A stretch of DNA of 64,000 nucleotides from Prostheceraeus crozeri (lineage: Eukaryota > Platyhelminthes > Polycladida > Euryleptidae): positions 67,501 to 131,500 of the forward strand of contig CAJQUW010001848.1 in assembly GCA_907163375.1 (NCBI GenBank), read 5' to 3'. The notes under the pieces are model-generated. The model ran no database searches and was not told the DNA's origin. It was given only the letters and a program-made list of their open reading frames with translations. The first letter of the stretch is position 1; every line of letters begins with the position of its first letter. The translations under genes were made by a program, and so were the position numbers. This document shows, piece by piece, positions 12,728-25,773 of this stretch.

Positions 12728-13312
12728 TATATTGAACATTCTTCTGCAACACCACATCTCAAATACTTCTAGTCTTTTCTCCAATCCTTTATTCAGTGTC
12801 CATGCTTCTACTCCATATAGCAACACAGACCATATATAGCAAACTATCATCCTTTTCCTGGTTGAAATTCCGATTTTCGAATTCGATAGGAACTTTCTGA
12901 GCTTTAAGAATCGCGTTTTCGCCATTGCCATCCTATGCCTCACTTCTCTCTCACTTCTCGCGTCATTATTGATCTCATTGCCCAGATAGCAAAATTCTTT
13001 CACATTCTCCACCACCTCGTTATTGATCATCAGCTGCATCTTGACCTGATATGGAAGTTTTCGAAATAAGTCTGTATCAATTACCATCAACGGATATGGT
13101 GTAGCATGTAAAAGCTTGGCCGGTCTCCTGACGCGCGAGCTAAACATACATGTACATTGATGTTCAATGACATCATGCGATCCTCTCTCAGGATACCTGA
13201 CTCCGTTCAAATGTTCTTTGCGTGACTTTGTTAACAGCGAGATAACGCTCCTATCATATATTTCCCCGCTCAATTGGCGAAGATAGTAAAACCGCATAAC
13301 AATCTTCCTCAC
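12728..13312 (-). pseudogene. LINE reverse transcriptase C-terminal fragment
   Basis: Encodes the thumb and post-RT part of a non-LTR retrotransposon ORF2. Visible are VKEFCYLGNEINNDARSERE, then RMAMAKTRFLKLRKFL, then VLLYGVEAWTLNKG and LEVFEMWCCRRMFNI. This order (FCYLG, LLYG, AWTL, FEMWCxRRM) is typical of RT C-termini. The catalytic palm is absent, as expected from a 5'-truncated insertion. The frame is cut at 12727 by the Tc1 element. The sequence upstream of FCYLG is only partly convincing. Confidence 0.8.
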
Positions 13313-14338
13313 GATTCATCATGGTAACTGAGTTGACAAGAAATAATGTAATCAGAAGAGTATGACAGAAAAAGGAGCCATCAATAATTACGATTAATCC
13401 TTATAGCTCTCAGTAAATCAATCGTGATGGCCTGTTACAGTTGTTTCTTTGATAGAATTTTTTCTGATAATTAATCGTCATGAAAAGAGTTCAATTTCCA
13501 CCTGCGACGATTTTCAGTCGATGATTCATTGGCGCCTCGCGATCGTGAATTTGCAATGAGACTGCAGGAATGGCGTCGTCTTCGTCTTAAATCAAGCTGA
13601 TAATTGTTCAGAATTTCTGGAGGGCTGTAGTAAAAAATACACTGGTCTTATAGTAGGCAAAGTCTAATTATATTCATTTAAAATGAATGACAAGTGAGCT
13701 GATTTCGATGGTATAACAACTAATTGTTTCTCTTCTCTTTGGTGTGCCTTGAAACACTTCCAAAAAGGATATTTTTAGATGTAATTTCTTCAAAGCATAA
13801 AAGTCAGATTTAGCAACTATATGGATGAATATCACATGAGAATTTAAGGAAAGATTAAAAAAAAACAGGTAGATGTGCATCAATCTGCAAGAAATAACTC
13901 GCACCAAGTGTACAGACAAGGGTGCAACAATTCTCAACAACTGTCTCAATGCGCAGGGTGAAATTCATGCACTTCATTGCAAAATGCGGCCGCTAAAGTT
14001 CCGCTGTATTGGATTCTACCAACGACCGCGGAGTCCACGGCAGACATACTGCCAAAATACTGAATCAACCAACATCATAATACTCTTAGTATACAATTTG
14101 TTGATTGAAACAATAAAAATCCATAGATAACCATTAAGGTGGTTTGCATGGAGATATCGAAGTGGCCTCGGTCATAGCAGTTGAGAATGATTTGTACTAC
14201 TCTTCGACTCATTTTTTTGTTATTGAACTCTAAATTAGAATATTTGACGTGGAAAGCGAAGACTAGCTGCCAAAATAGGAGTTCATAGGAATGTTGACCT
14301 TTTGCGTCAAAGCCAGACCAGTCATAGCCAACATTATA
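13313..14338. other. Gene-free stretch
   Basis: No exon or repeat recognised between the LINE fragment and the mariner-like element. Open frames here are short and featureless. Confidence 0.4.
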
Positions 14339-16107
14339 CAGGGTGGCGCACGCAAACCGCCGGATTTGAAACTTTCATTACTCCTCAAATATTCATCCGA
14401 TCGTCATGAAATTTCGACTCATACTAGTTTGGAGTATAGGATTTATGATGATTATACCTGTTGTCCTGAGAAATGTCAGAAAATTCTGATTCTATTGACC
14501 GAATGACATGTATTCATTTTGTTGACATCGAAACTCTAGATCAAGTTAATTAACTTAACATGAATCGTATTCTGCACAACGAATTGTGCGCAGTCTTGAA
14601 GTGAATATTGCTCAGTTACTTCCATGTCATATAAAATACCATTCGACGATTATCACTATCCGATCCATCACTATCTGAAAAGAATCGAACATAGAAGAAT
14701 GGATGATTATTCGGTTGCAGAACGAGCAAAATGCGCGGCTTGGTACGAATGGCTCAAGAGTCCAGTGGAGGCTCAAAGGCTTTATCATTCAGAGTATGGC
14801 AAGAACGCGAGAGCACCGGATGACCGTACCATAAAGCGGTGGCACACAAACCTGTTGACCAGTGGTAGTGTGGTGACTGTCAAGCGGGACCGGTCATCTT
14901 CTGAGCGAACGGAGCAGAATGTGGAACGAGTTGTGCAGCACTTCGAGGACTCAAACACGTCTACCCGTCGCGCATCTAATGCACTTCAAGTGAGTCACCG
15001 CACTATCCAGTGCATCCTCCATGACTATGGATGGCATCCGTACAAGGTCCAGGTGATGCAGCGATTACACGAAGAAGATCTGGAAAATCGAATGGAGCTC
15101 GCAGAACAAGAGCTACAGCGCATCCAAGCCAACCCGAGTCATTTAGTGGAACTAACCTGGTCCGATGAAGCTCACTTCCATCTGGATGGTGGTGTGAATC
15201 GCCACAATTGTCGTTATTGGGCCAACCAGAACCCCCACTGGATCAAGCAAGAGTCTATGCACTCTCCACGCACCACCGTCTGGGCGGCAATCTGCCAATC
15301 AGGTATCTACGGACCGTTCTTCTTCGACACCTCCGTCAACAAGGATCGGTATCTCAAGATGCTACAGGAGGAATTTTGGCCAGCGGTGCAGTCGGACAGA
15401 AGAGGCAGGAGCATCATATTCATGCAGGATGGTGCATCTCCACACTGGGGACTTCCTGTGCGTGAGTGGTTGAACAAGAAGATGCATGGGATGGAACAGA
15501 TGGATGAACAGATGGATGGGACGTGGATCTCCTAACATGCCCTGGCCACCGCGTTCACTTGACCTGACGCTTTGCGATTTCTTCTTGTGGGGTTTTGTCA
15601 AGTCCAAGGTTTACCATACACGGCCAGCATCCATGCAAGACCTGAAGGACCACATCATACAAGCATTTCAAGAAGTGACAACTGGGATGTGTCAAGAAAC
15701 TGCTCTGGCCTACCAAAAGCGACTCGAATCCGTCCTCGAGAATGGAGGAGGACACGTTGAAGTTCAATGACTACTAACACTTTTTTCTTATGTTTTTCAT
15801 TTAATAAATGTTTTCTATGACATTTACCTTAATTCGTTTTGGTCATTATTGATAAAGACGTGGGGGAAATAAAAGGAAAAGTTTGTCATCAAATTTTACA
15901 TGTTATGATACATTGTTGGTACGTCAATTTTACTACATGTCATTCGGTCAATAGAATCAGAATTTTCTGACAATTCTCAGTACAGCAGGTATAATCATCA
16001 TAAATCCTATACTCCAAACTAGTATGAGTCGAAATTTCATGACGATCGGATGAATATTTGAGGAGTAATAAAAGTTTAAAATCCGGCGGTTTACGTGCGC
16101 CACCCTG
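14339..16107 (+). mobile_element. Mariner-like DNA transposon with 172-bp inverted repeats
   Basis: Begins CAGGGTGGCGCACGCAAACC and ends in the complement (GTGCGCCACCCTG), with TA on both sides (14337-14338, 16108-16109). The terminal inverted repeats run 14339-14510 and 15936-16107 (172 bp each) and match over nearly their whole length with only scattered differences. One transposase gene lies between. The close match of the two ends suggests a fairly recent insertion compared with the SINE copies nearby. Confidence 0.88.
14699..15770 (+). pseudogene. Mariner-like transposase, frameshifted
   Basis: The preferred start is the ATG at 14699 (MDDYSVAERAKCAAWYEWLK), where family similarity begins; an in-frame ATG at 14624 adds 25 residues that look untranslated. 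A helix-turn-helix region (DRTIKRWHTNLLTSGSV, then RRASNALQVSHRTIQ) precedes the catalytic core. The first Asp is in TWSDEAHFHLDG and the second in IFMQDGASPHW. After a frame change, PRSLDLTLCDFFLWG carries the third acidic position, and the protein ends at 15770. The break coincides with a short GATGGA/ACAGATG slippage repeat at about 15485-15530, between the second and third catalytic residues. In relatives this stretch reads WIGRG, and the sequence resumes with GRGSPN. About one lesion separates this copy from an open frame. Confidence 0.85.
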
Positions 16108-17878
16108 TATTATTCAGCAAAAAATTAGGAATTTCCGAACAGTTATTGCTAACATAGGCATTATTCAGAAAAAATCAAGGAGTTTCCGAAGACATCAGTA
16201 TTACTTCTTCGCCATAGGCATGATGCTTCTTACCCTAACATTGACCAAGTGTATTTTAAAGTGTTTGAGTAAAATAATATAAATAAGCAAGGTTACGTAA
16301 AATCTGATCAATTGATGAATAAATAAGTTGCTTTATCTGAGGCAGTACACTTAAGGTAACACATCTCATTTTCCTTGTGTAGCATCCAGTGTAGCAAAAA
16401 CTCAGTAATATTCTATGTAGCAGAGTGTAATTCCATCAATCCCCTCACAATCCATTTTTCCATTTTATCCCTCTGTTTCATGTTGATTGATATTAATGCA
16501 TTTTCCTTCAATTTCCTTAACTGTTGTTGACCCCATTGTCCATTTATATTTCCACTACTAGTGTGCGTACAATACATGAGGCGTTTGCGTTGAACGTGTC
16601 AGCGGTGTCGTGCGAAAAAAGTGCTAGCGTAGTAACAGTAGGAATATGCTGTTACTAGTGCTGCAACAGCAACCCCAAGATTTTCATTTTTATCAGTTAT
16701 TGGGCCAAAACTGGTCTATTTTAATTCCTTTGCCACGACAAAGCTACTTTTTAAGTTCTTTTGAGAAGCGGTTCATCCAATAGTTACAACAACATTGCAT
16801 TTATAAACCTACGAATTGCAGAACGACAGTTCTCATGAGCACTACTTTAGTTAATTATTCAAATTACTAAGAATTATATTCCATCATAAATGATTGCTGT
16901 GATGATTTTGATCATCATATGAGAATGAACAACTTTTATGTTTGAATGATAGATGAGATTCACCTTCAAACATTGTTTTCTGATTGCGTGACGTTGTAGC
17001 TTGAGAAATCTCACATTCAAAACACTGATTGCTTAATCGACAGCTAAGAATTAATGTACACTGTGGCTACAGTAGCAATTTTCAAGCATAAAAAGCATCT
17101 GAAATTACAAAACACTGCCGTATCTCTTCAGGCATGTGGACAGCAAATTCGCTAGAGAATTTTTCACATGTAAACAGTAAACAACAGAGCAACTTATCAC
17201 ATTGACTTGGCGAAAGACCCCCGACTGCCCCTTCAGGAAGCTGCGTTAAGATTTGATATGTCTCACAATCTCTTCAAACACTTGTGACACACGTCACTCA
17301 AATATACCTTGCGAACTTGATTCATAGCAATCGTTGTACAACATGAAGACATTCCCAGAAGGTCATGCATCCACTTTTTCAACGCTAAATATATCTGTAG
17401 AATCAAAAAAGATTCGATGGTGTGAAGTTCACTATCGATGCATAATTAAGTTAAGATAACATAAGTATGTAATGCGAATGTGAATTGACCAAAATTGGAA
17501 TCTTATGTAGGAATGATGACAGTTGTGATTTTCGGAGTCAAATTACAACAGAATTGAATGCTCATCATGATAAATTTAGAAGGCAATTAGATCAAGAACT
17601 TGTTATGTCAACTTCGGACCGTCAGACCAACGTTAACAAAAGAAGCAAGCAACAAATTATTAATCATAATCTTTAGCTTTCTTGGGAGGATCGATTTTAT
17701 TTACAAAGAAGGAATCTTTTTGACAGTTCTTTGCAATTGCACTTGACGAATGTACTCTTAAAAGGATCTCCTTTTTCTATGCTTGTACTAACAACAACAA
17801 ATTCACTATTGGAAATTGAAAAAAAGAACTCGCAAAGTTGTAGATGAACTTCAAATTATATTATTGTAAATTACAGTA
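16108..17878. other. Gene-free stretch
   Basis: AT-rich DNA with no gene, RNA or repeat that I can support. Confidence 0.4.
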
Positions 17879-18071
17879 TGGTCTCAGTGGTGCAGTGGTC
17901 CTCGGCCCTGTGATCTTCTGGCAGTGATGCCGAATCCATCCTGAGTGTCATTGGAAATCGGCATGAAGGGTATTCATTCGGGCCAAAAGTATCACACAGC
18001 TTCAGCAAAGGTCTGTCTGTGTCAGCACTCACCATCCAATATCCAACTTCCAGTGGAGAGTAAAGACAGTT
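17879..18071 (+). repeat. tRNA-derived SINE, diverged
   Basis: The head GGTCTCAGTGGTGCAGTGG is followed by GAGTGTCATTGGAAATCGGC, then AAGGGTATTCATTCGGGCC, then GTCAGCACTCACC and CCAGTGGAGAGTAAAGAC. Same module order as the 779-960 copy, with many substitutions in the tRNA-like part. Confidence 0.7.
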
Positions 18072-19749
18072 TCATAGCATTATGACGAACTTTTTTTATC
18101 GAATTCCTTATGGCGAGCTCCAATATCGAATTGTTTCTGAGTGACAAGATTTTGAATTAAGTTCCTTAAGTCGCAGTCAGGAAAATCACCAATCTCGCCA
18201 TCATACCTATCGCACTCAAGCCTACATAATTTAGATAAAAATGATATTTTGAATTTCAAGCTTTTTCATTTCCTCCGTAAATCCGTCTATCTGATTTGAA
18301 ATAAATCTTAAGCATTTCATGTCAGCTTGTTTAAAGTGGTTGTCTTACAAATTATTTCTTAAATAAAGTATTGACGCATGCGATCTAGGAAATATTAGTG
18401 ATTAAAAACGAAATTCGAAATAGGCTAGCTTTCTAAATTGTCAAATTTCGTTCAATTACTAAGATTTTGACAAGTCCCTCCCCCTCCCCCTGATGCAAGA
18501 AGATGATACATGATTTTACTTACACAATCTGAACAATATTGCTTTTTAATTACTAACTTCAGATCCAAACGGAGCAATAACCCTAACCTCCAATGATAAC
18601 AGTCATCCTCTTTCATTCATCTGCTAAGCATTTCTTCCACTATCCCATGATTTATTCCTCAGAAATTGGCGAGTTCCTCTAAATTTCTTATCGGCAGTGA
18701 AAGGTTATCGCCCTGACAGATTTGGATGCCTTCAACTCATGGCGTCTGTCGAATCTTCTTGATAATCTTTAAGCATTCAGTCCTCAGAAATGGACACAGA
18801 ATGAAGTTTTGTCCTTGAACCTAGCCCATTATCGCATAAACTGCCAAGATCAGCAAGGGCTTCGCTTAAGTGTTGTTTGTAACACTTTGGTCGAGGCGAA
18901 TTCCTTATCTCAGCTCTGAGGATGTGATAATGGGATAAAAGCTTGACTTATTCGAAACTTGCTGATTTTAGCTTTGTGCCATTTATCAACAGAATCACGA
19001 GATAGATCGAAGCCAACACTATTTTTTAATAGTACGCATGCAGCTTACTAATATTAAGCACTAATCAACGCGTACTCATACCAGAAGACGGTAATAATTA
19101 AATGAACATTTTCGTATCAGCTTACACATTACTATGAAATGAAGATTTGATTGAATCTGTTGTAAATCGCAATATGCGCTTCTGCAAATCAAGACTCATC
19201 ATGTTTGATAAAATGCTTCCTCAACAGTGCATAGATACTGAGTATTACGTGGTTGCATTTTCGAAGATCTTGCAAGTTAAGCTTCTTTTTTCCTACAGCA
19301 ATGAAGCGGTGTGCGAAATCATAATTAATTGAAGCAGCATATGTATGAACATCAGCACAAAAATTCCGGACATGACAATAACACAGAATATATCAAATTT
19401 CAGATACAAAACAGGTACATTTGAAAATGAATTTAAATTTGCACTCAATCCGTGGTACAAAGATTCGAAAACAAAATAATAGATCTTAGTAGTAAATATG
19501 AAAACAAATCGAAACATGTTTAGCAATTCGTTGAACAAAACACATTTAACGAAAGCAAATAATGCAGTATGGTAAGTAGATTCGCCATAACTGTTTGTTA
19601 TTATTTATTTATAGACATCAGCAAGCCTATATAAGAATTAGACGACTTTCAAATGCAAGAACCACAGAATCAAATATTTTGTTTATCTGCTTCCCGCGCA
19701 GATGAATCTAATTCTGTGATAAGAATTAAGAACAGATGATGAGTAGTGA
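18072..19749. other. Gene-free stretch
   Basis: No supportable exon. Open frames of about 60-80 codons near 19147 and 19293 lack domain or splice context. Confidence 0.4.
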
Positions 19750-19890
19750 GTTAGACTTTTATCTGGAGCGTTGTGATCTTTTATAACCCGGATGCCCTTC
19801 CTGCTGACTTCCACTGACACTTGCGGGGCTCGAACTCTGGACCGAAAATTCGCTAGGCCAAGCACTTAACTTTTGAGCGACGGAGACAAC
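19750..19890 (-). repeat. tRNA-derived SINE, 3'-truncated, minus strand
   Basis: The complement reads a tRNA-like head (AAGTGCTTGGCCTAGCGAAT), a B box (GAGTTCGAGCCCCGCAAGTG), then GGAAGTCAGCAGGAAGGGCATCCGGG. The 3' module of full copies is missing or strongly changed. Confidence 0.72.
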
Positions 19891-21910
19891 TGTGCCAAAA
19901 ATTTAACAAGAAGTCTTGACGAAGATCCCTTCGCTTATTTCCCTTCTGAGGAGCATAACTAATGAGCTGAAAGAAAAACGCATGAAAATGCAAAGTAATA
20001 TGCGTAATAATGTGTACTTTTGAAGAGGAGAAAAGCTTATCCAACAGTAGAGATACTACAACAGATCAATAAGAAACGACTTAAAATTTCTTCTTACTAC
20101 TTGAAACTTGACTTTCAAGTCAATTGGAATATCTACAGAAACTCAGAACTATAGATACATTAAGTTAATCCAACACTAGTTCCATTCAATCAAGAATCTT
20201 TTGTTGACTTATTCGCTGATTACCTTTAGTCAATGAACTTGAAATACTTCAGCTTCTCAAGTATCTTGCTCTCCAATTGAAATATTTCCTTTTGTCTTCT
20301 ACCCTTTAAACAGCAGCTGTCTCGTGGTTAAACTGATTTTTTGACTAACACGGAGACACTAATTTCTACAATCTCAGAAGCACTTGATTTATATGAATTC
20401 AAAGTTGACAAAGAAAATTAACTTTCCTTCAAAAATATCAACAACAGCGATAAAAGCTATTGAGTCTTGTCAACCTTTGCATGAAAATCTTTCTATGATA
20501 GAAACAGTCACAACGAACTACACTGAAACTTTTGATGAGATAATGATAAATTTCCTCACTGTCATTATCTCGAAAGATTCGAAAGGCGATCGACAGTGCA
20601 AATGAAATCCTCAGTCTTTCGTGATTGCGTTGTAGAAAGCCACACGAGATAATTCGAGTGTCCAGTTAATTGAACAGAAACTAACCGCTCCATCAAACTG
20701 TTTCCTGACTTTTAACTTTCCATTTTACAAGGAGAAGAACGTCAAATGTCTTTCGAATCTACTAGATTTATTGGCACAGGAAGGCGCCGTAGCCGCCAAC
20801 AAGTATGAGGTGGTTGAAAATCTATTTGTAATTGCTCAGTATTGCGTTACATCACAGCAACCCCCATCGTGCATACGCAGCCAAACATTCATAGAATCAG
20901 TGTTCACCTGTCATCGCTATCTCGTCCGACTGATTACTCGTGTTATCTACATGCTTTCATTCCCCATCTACGTCTTATCTAGCTCTGGTCAATCAAACGG
21001 TTAGTTTCTGTGCGATAATCAAGAATGCACCTGTGAGAATTTTCAACGTAGGAAAAGTGGCGCAGTTCTACTTATATACAAAGGTAGCCGTCGATGCCAG
21101 TGATTCATAAATATTCGAGATAAATTATTGCAGCCAAGGTGTATGATTTCCCGCCGAAATTGCCCATTAGATTGCGCGGCAGTCGTAAAGCCGTGTGCAT
21201 ATTCAGAAGGTAATTGCTGTCTTCTGGCATGTTGGTCTTAAAATAATCATGTAATTGCTAAATGCCAGAGATAAGGATCCAATCACATTATGCTAACTTC
21301 AATGACTGGCACATTACATGAAATCACCGTGTTCTTTACATGGACAAATGCAATTTCTGATACATGTCGCCATAACAATTGTTTGATATGTAGTTTCAAA
21401 TGCAACGAGAATGTTATCGCCACGTTGATTTTTTGGTTGTCATTTTAACTCCTTCAACTACGAACATCATCGCTAATATTCTGGCAGCCCGGTCTCTTAT
21501 ATTATAATCCCTTATTATTTATCTATTACATGTACCTCGCATTATTATTATACTGAGGTTTCTTCTGTTATTCCGTGCAATGGTCGCAAAAGAAAAGCTA
21601 ATTGAAACTGATTTAAACGCTGAAAATTTACAAATGCAATGAGAAATGATTTCATTATGCAAAAAAAGTCTTATGATAGAAAATTCTATAAAGAAAACTA
21701 ACAATATTTGACATACATGCATAATGCATTTAAGCAATGTTTCTAGATTCTTGGTTTCTTGGAAATATTTGACTAAAAAATGACACTTTCAATGATGGCA
21801 GATGTAACCTTATTTTGCAGTTAATTACATCTACGAAGAACATGCTGGAACATACAGTACAACATGTTGACAAATTTCACTTTATTTATATTCGTAAATC
21901 TCATTTGTTT
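19891..21910. other. Gene-free stretch
   Basis: No exon, RNA gene or known repeat recognised. Confidence 0.4.
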
Positions 21911-22016
21911 AACGGTTCGTTAACGGCAACTCAAATACTAGGTAGCTTACGTTTGGGGTCATATATGACCCCAAACGCAAGCTAACTAGTATTTGAGTTG
22001 CCGTTAACGAACAGTT
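21911..22016. repeat. 106-bp near-perfect hairpin
   Basis: Arms of about 50 bp, including GTTAACGGCAACTCAAATAC and its complement, meet at GGGGTC-ATATAT-GACCCC (centre about 21963/21964) with few mismatches. It directly abuts a minus-strand SINE at 22021. It is non-coding. It could be a foldback element or a local inverted duplication. Confidence 0.75.
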
Positions 22017-22020
22017 CACA

Positions 22021-22173
22021 GCCTATCTGTACTGACGTAGTCAGATATTCCTGGAGAGTTGCATCACTTTTAGTACGGATGCCTTTCTTGCAGATTTTCA
22101 ATTACACTTTTGCGATTCGACCTCTGGACCTAAGGATCGCTAGGCCAAGCACTTAGCCACTGTGCCACAAAGA
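22021..22173 (-). repeat. tRNA-derived SINE, minus strand
   Basis: The complement begins TTGTGGCACAGTGGCTAAGT and GCTTGGCCTAGCGATCC, has the B-box region AGAGGTCGAATCGC, then AAAGGCATCCGTACTAAAAG, then the 3' module with TGACTACGTCAGTACAG. A further short head fragment (CAGTGGCACAGTGGCG) lies near 22568-22583. Confidence 0.72.
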
Positions 22174-23692
22174 ATACAATCATAGTCCCGATTGTATTCT
22201 TTAACAACTGTTAAAATGCCTCAAAAGTATTTGTTTAGATAGAGAAGATTCATTTGTTGCATTTTCTGTGCTTCATTCGATGTTATGTCTGGTGTATGCT
22301 TCATCAGTGCATTACTGCACTTAGCATTGTAATTGATGAGTGACTGAAAAATATGAGGGACTTTCAAGAGTTGTATCACCAGATAGCCGAATCCCTACCA
22401 CGAGGAACTTGATGATAAGGATTTTCACGCTGTTTAAATACAACGTTACTGCGCATTTATCACAGGCTACTGAATGAATCGCATTGTAAAATATTATTGT
22501 GCTTCTAGGCAATTTCTGAATAACTATTTATAAAAATTAGGACTGAATTTTTGTAGCTATGTAGTCGTCAGTGGCACAGTGGCGAATGCAGAAGTTGACT
22601 CCTCTGTAGCCAGCGTATGATAAGTACGTAGAAGTCATTTTATGAATCAAAATTCCTTCTAAATACCTTACGTGTACACTCACAATTAGGCATCTCATCG
22701 TGACACATTGAAATAAATTCTACAAAGCCGTCAGGTCAAAGAAGGAACACCATTAATGGAAGCTTTCCGTTATCCCAAATTTCTTTAGGGAAAACGGAAA
22801 TGCACGTCTTACTTAGCCCCAACTTAAATGACATCGGTCGTGAATGAAATTAGTCAACGATTTGCACCTTACCTCATGTATAATTGGAAAGATAAGCGTG
22901 GGAGAATTCAACAAAGACACTACTAATATAAAAATAAATAAAGCAAAGCTGCCAACTTAAATGAGACGATTCCTGTCAGTACTTCTCCTTCAAATTGAAT
23001 TTAATCGTCTCATGCTACCAGCAATACAGCATATAACATTCGGTAAAACCTGTAAGGCTGTAAATAACCGCCTCCTGTGATAGCATGAATAGTGAGTATC
23101 AAGATGATTGTGTAAGACCTACCCGGTATGTGATGTGTTATTGGTGCTTCTTCATGTGTCTTTGTGTCTTCTGAATCTGTTTTTGACCTCTTTGTAATTA
23201 ACAATTGCATTAAATTGATCACCAAATGCCTGTAATATTAATCGCGCTTTGAGTTGCTGGTCATCTTGTTTTCTCTAAAGCAGTCATTTCCAATGCACAA
23301 TATACTATATGGAGGTAGCATGCCATTTTGTTGAGTGCTGAGCCTATATTATTATTATGCAGATAAATTAGGCATAAATGATTATTGTCAATAATACCTA
23401 TAAATCAATTCATTGAATATCGATCAAATGCGCATTGAATAATTCTACAAAATATTCTCTAAATGAGAGTCAAATATGTATTTAGTATCATTTTAAGTGT
23501 CAATCTTAAAACAATAAGTCACATCAATAAGCCGAAATACATTATATCGGATATAATATAAGTTTTACAGATGGAGCATACACAATATACAAGCTTTATT
23601 GAGGCGATAATTCTTGATGCTTTTAGACAGACCGTCACCCTCTAATAGAACGCCACCTGCAATAAACCGCCACCGAAGAGAGAGGTTTGAAA
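22174..23692. other. Gene-free stretch
   Basis: Apart from the SINE head fragment near 22570 nothing is recognised. GCCACC-type words (GACAGACCGTCACCC, AACGCCACCTGC, AACCGCCACCG) at 23627-23675 precede the palindrome at 23693. Confidence 0.4.
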
Positions 23693-23716
23693 AATAGACC
23701 GCCATGGCGGTCTATT
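23693..23716. repeat. 24-base perfect palindrome
   Basis: AATAGACCGCCATGGCGGTCTATT reads the same on both strands (first half AATAGACCGCCA). It closes a 90-bp patch of spaced GCCACC words, each about 17-20 bases from the next, as if a degenerate short tandem repeat ended in an inverted unit. Confidence 0.7.
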
Positions 23717-25773
23717 ACATGTCTTACGGCATTGACTGTGCAGGCATCGAATTAATTGCCGATGAATCTGATACACTTACATACTACATAGCAGCAAATC
23801 ATAGGCCTGCTGTATAAAATGAGATGCGTATATGTACATAGTACAAGTGAAATGCAACAGTAAAAGCAAAACATGTTTAGCCAACATTACGCATGATACG
23901 CAGCGATAATCGGGGGTCATCCCATACGAATTCCTCTTGGGGTAGGCCAGCATGCTTAAGGTCAACTGCTGGAAAACTGCTCGATGCGTCCTGTTGGTTG
24001 CTACGATTTCGATAATTTCGGAAAGTAGGAAAGTGGCATGCATTTGCTTACATCTTGATTCAATGCTTCAAAATAGTTGTCTTCGATATCTGTTGTTGAG
24101 AAGTGTCCGTCACAAAAGACATCTGACTGAACTTTAACAAATCACGTCATTCTTTTTCCTGTTCTACGACTACAGGCATGGTGCATTTTCACTTTTTTCA
24201 TATATCATACTAATGCACATAAGGATGATTCAATTAACAGTCAACTCAAGTGCTTTGAGCCAGTTCTCCATGAGGTCAGAGCCAAAGTGCACCTTATGAC
24301 ATGATCTTTTTCTTCATTTGATTGGCACTACATCACTAAATTTGATATAATGTGAAAAGTTACATTGACAGATTTGCGTAATCTACTTGACTATACCATT
24401 CGACAACATCTGACACGAAAGGATTTCAAATTATTCATTATGACAATGCATTCTTGAAACGGATTTATCATTTCAATGGGAGAGATGTGTCACTTTGCTT
24501 CCAACAACGGCTCTGCACTTTCAGATGTATTGAAGAAAATTACTTTGTTGCGTCTCCTAATAAATGATATGATTTTCCGAAACTGCTCCTCCCCAGGTTA
24601 TCGGGTAATTTTGACTATTGTCACATCTTTGCCTATTGTTTCGCGAGAGAACGTTCATGTAGCTCTGATAATACTTCAAATGTATTAACTTTCATTGCAA
24701 CTGAGATGTTAGTTAATAGTTAGCTTATTCGTGTAATCGATGCATGACAGTATGGCACACCTGTTGAACAACAATCGTACATTTGTACATGAGTTTCATA
24801 GATGTTAAAAGCATTCATGATCGAATTGTCTTCAGGAAAATCCTTTCATTGGGAACGCCGGAAGTTACATAAAGCAACGACAGAATTGTCGGAAATGTGC
24901 TGTATAATTCTACCGTATAGAATCAAACGAAATCCAAGCGAGCGTAAAAGGTCAAATTTAATGCTCAGATTTTGATTTCCTTGTTGCGTTGTTCTCTATA
25001 TATTAGATGTCAAGACAATCATGTTGCTTTCCGCTAATGAGATGTAGCTCACGTGGTAGGGTAAATGGGATAAATATCCTCTCCTCGCTCTCAACACGGT
25101 CTTTCCTTTTCGTCCATCGAGATAGATCGACATAATGAAAGCAAAAGGAAAACAGACTCTTAAAAATGCAATTTTCTTTGATTAAAACAAGCCGATTATT
25201 ACTAACAATGTACTCGCTTACTAGATGAACATTTGTAGCAAAACTGATGACTTTTTCCTTAACGAACGGGAAAAATGACAGACATGTAGTTAGATTTCGG
25301 TCTTTGACGGCGAAAGAATACAAAATTGAAGAAATGAGCCATAAGCTCTGACCTCTTAGCTGGCCTCTCGGGTATGAACTCGTTAAGAAAAATGTATAAA
25401 TGTGGATACAGTCATATGATCGGCATTTTCTGATGCAGAATACAACGATGGAGCAAAAATTAATTGTTTTATATCGTTCGCTTGAGGATTGCTACGTTGG
25501 AGAGCTTGAGTGGTTTTATGCTGTACATCATTATGCACATCTCTTCAAAATCCATTACACTTGAGTTAAAATCATAAATTGCATACACACTGCACAGGAC
25601 ATCTATCGTTCGCTCTGATGACAAGAGTATCATGAGGATAAAATGCAATCCATGAAAATTTCATTTCAATTTTCCATATCATCCCGATACTGATCTGATG
25701 ACATGAATGATGACAAGCTTCGGCTCTCTCTCAAGATATTTCGCTTACAGTTGATATCATTCTCCAATAGAAA
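23717..25773. other. Gene-free stretch
   Basis: Open frames of 60-106 codons (for example minus strand 25003-25323) show no domain, signal peptide or conserved motif, and I treat them as chance. Confidence 0.4.

Noticed and set aside
25003-25323. 106-aa minus-strand frame
   Set aside because: AT-rich, no domain, no splice or promoter context.
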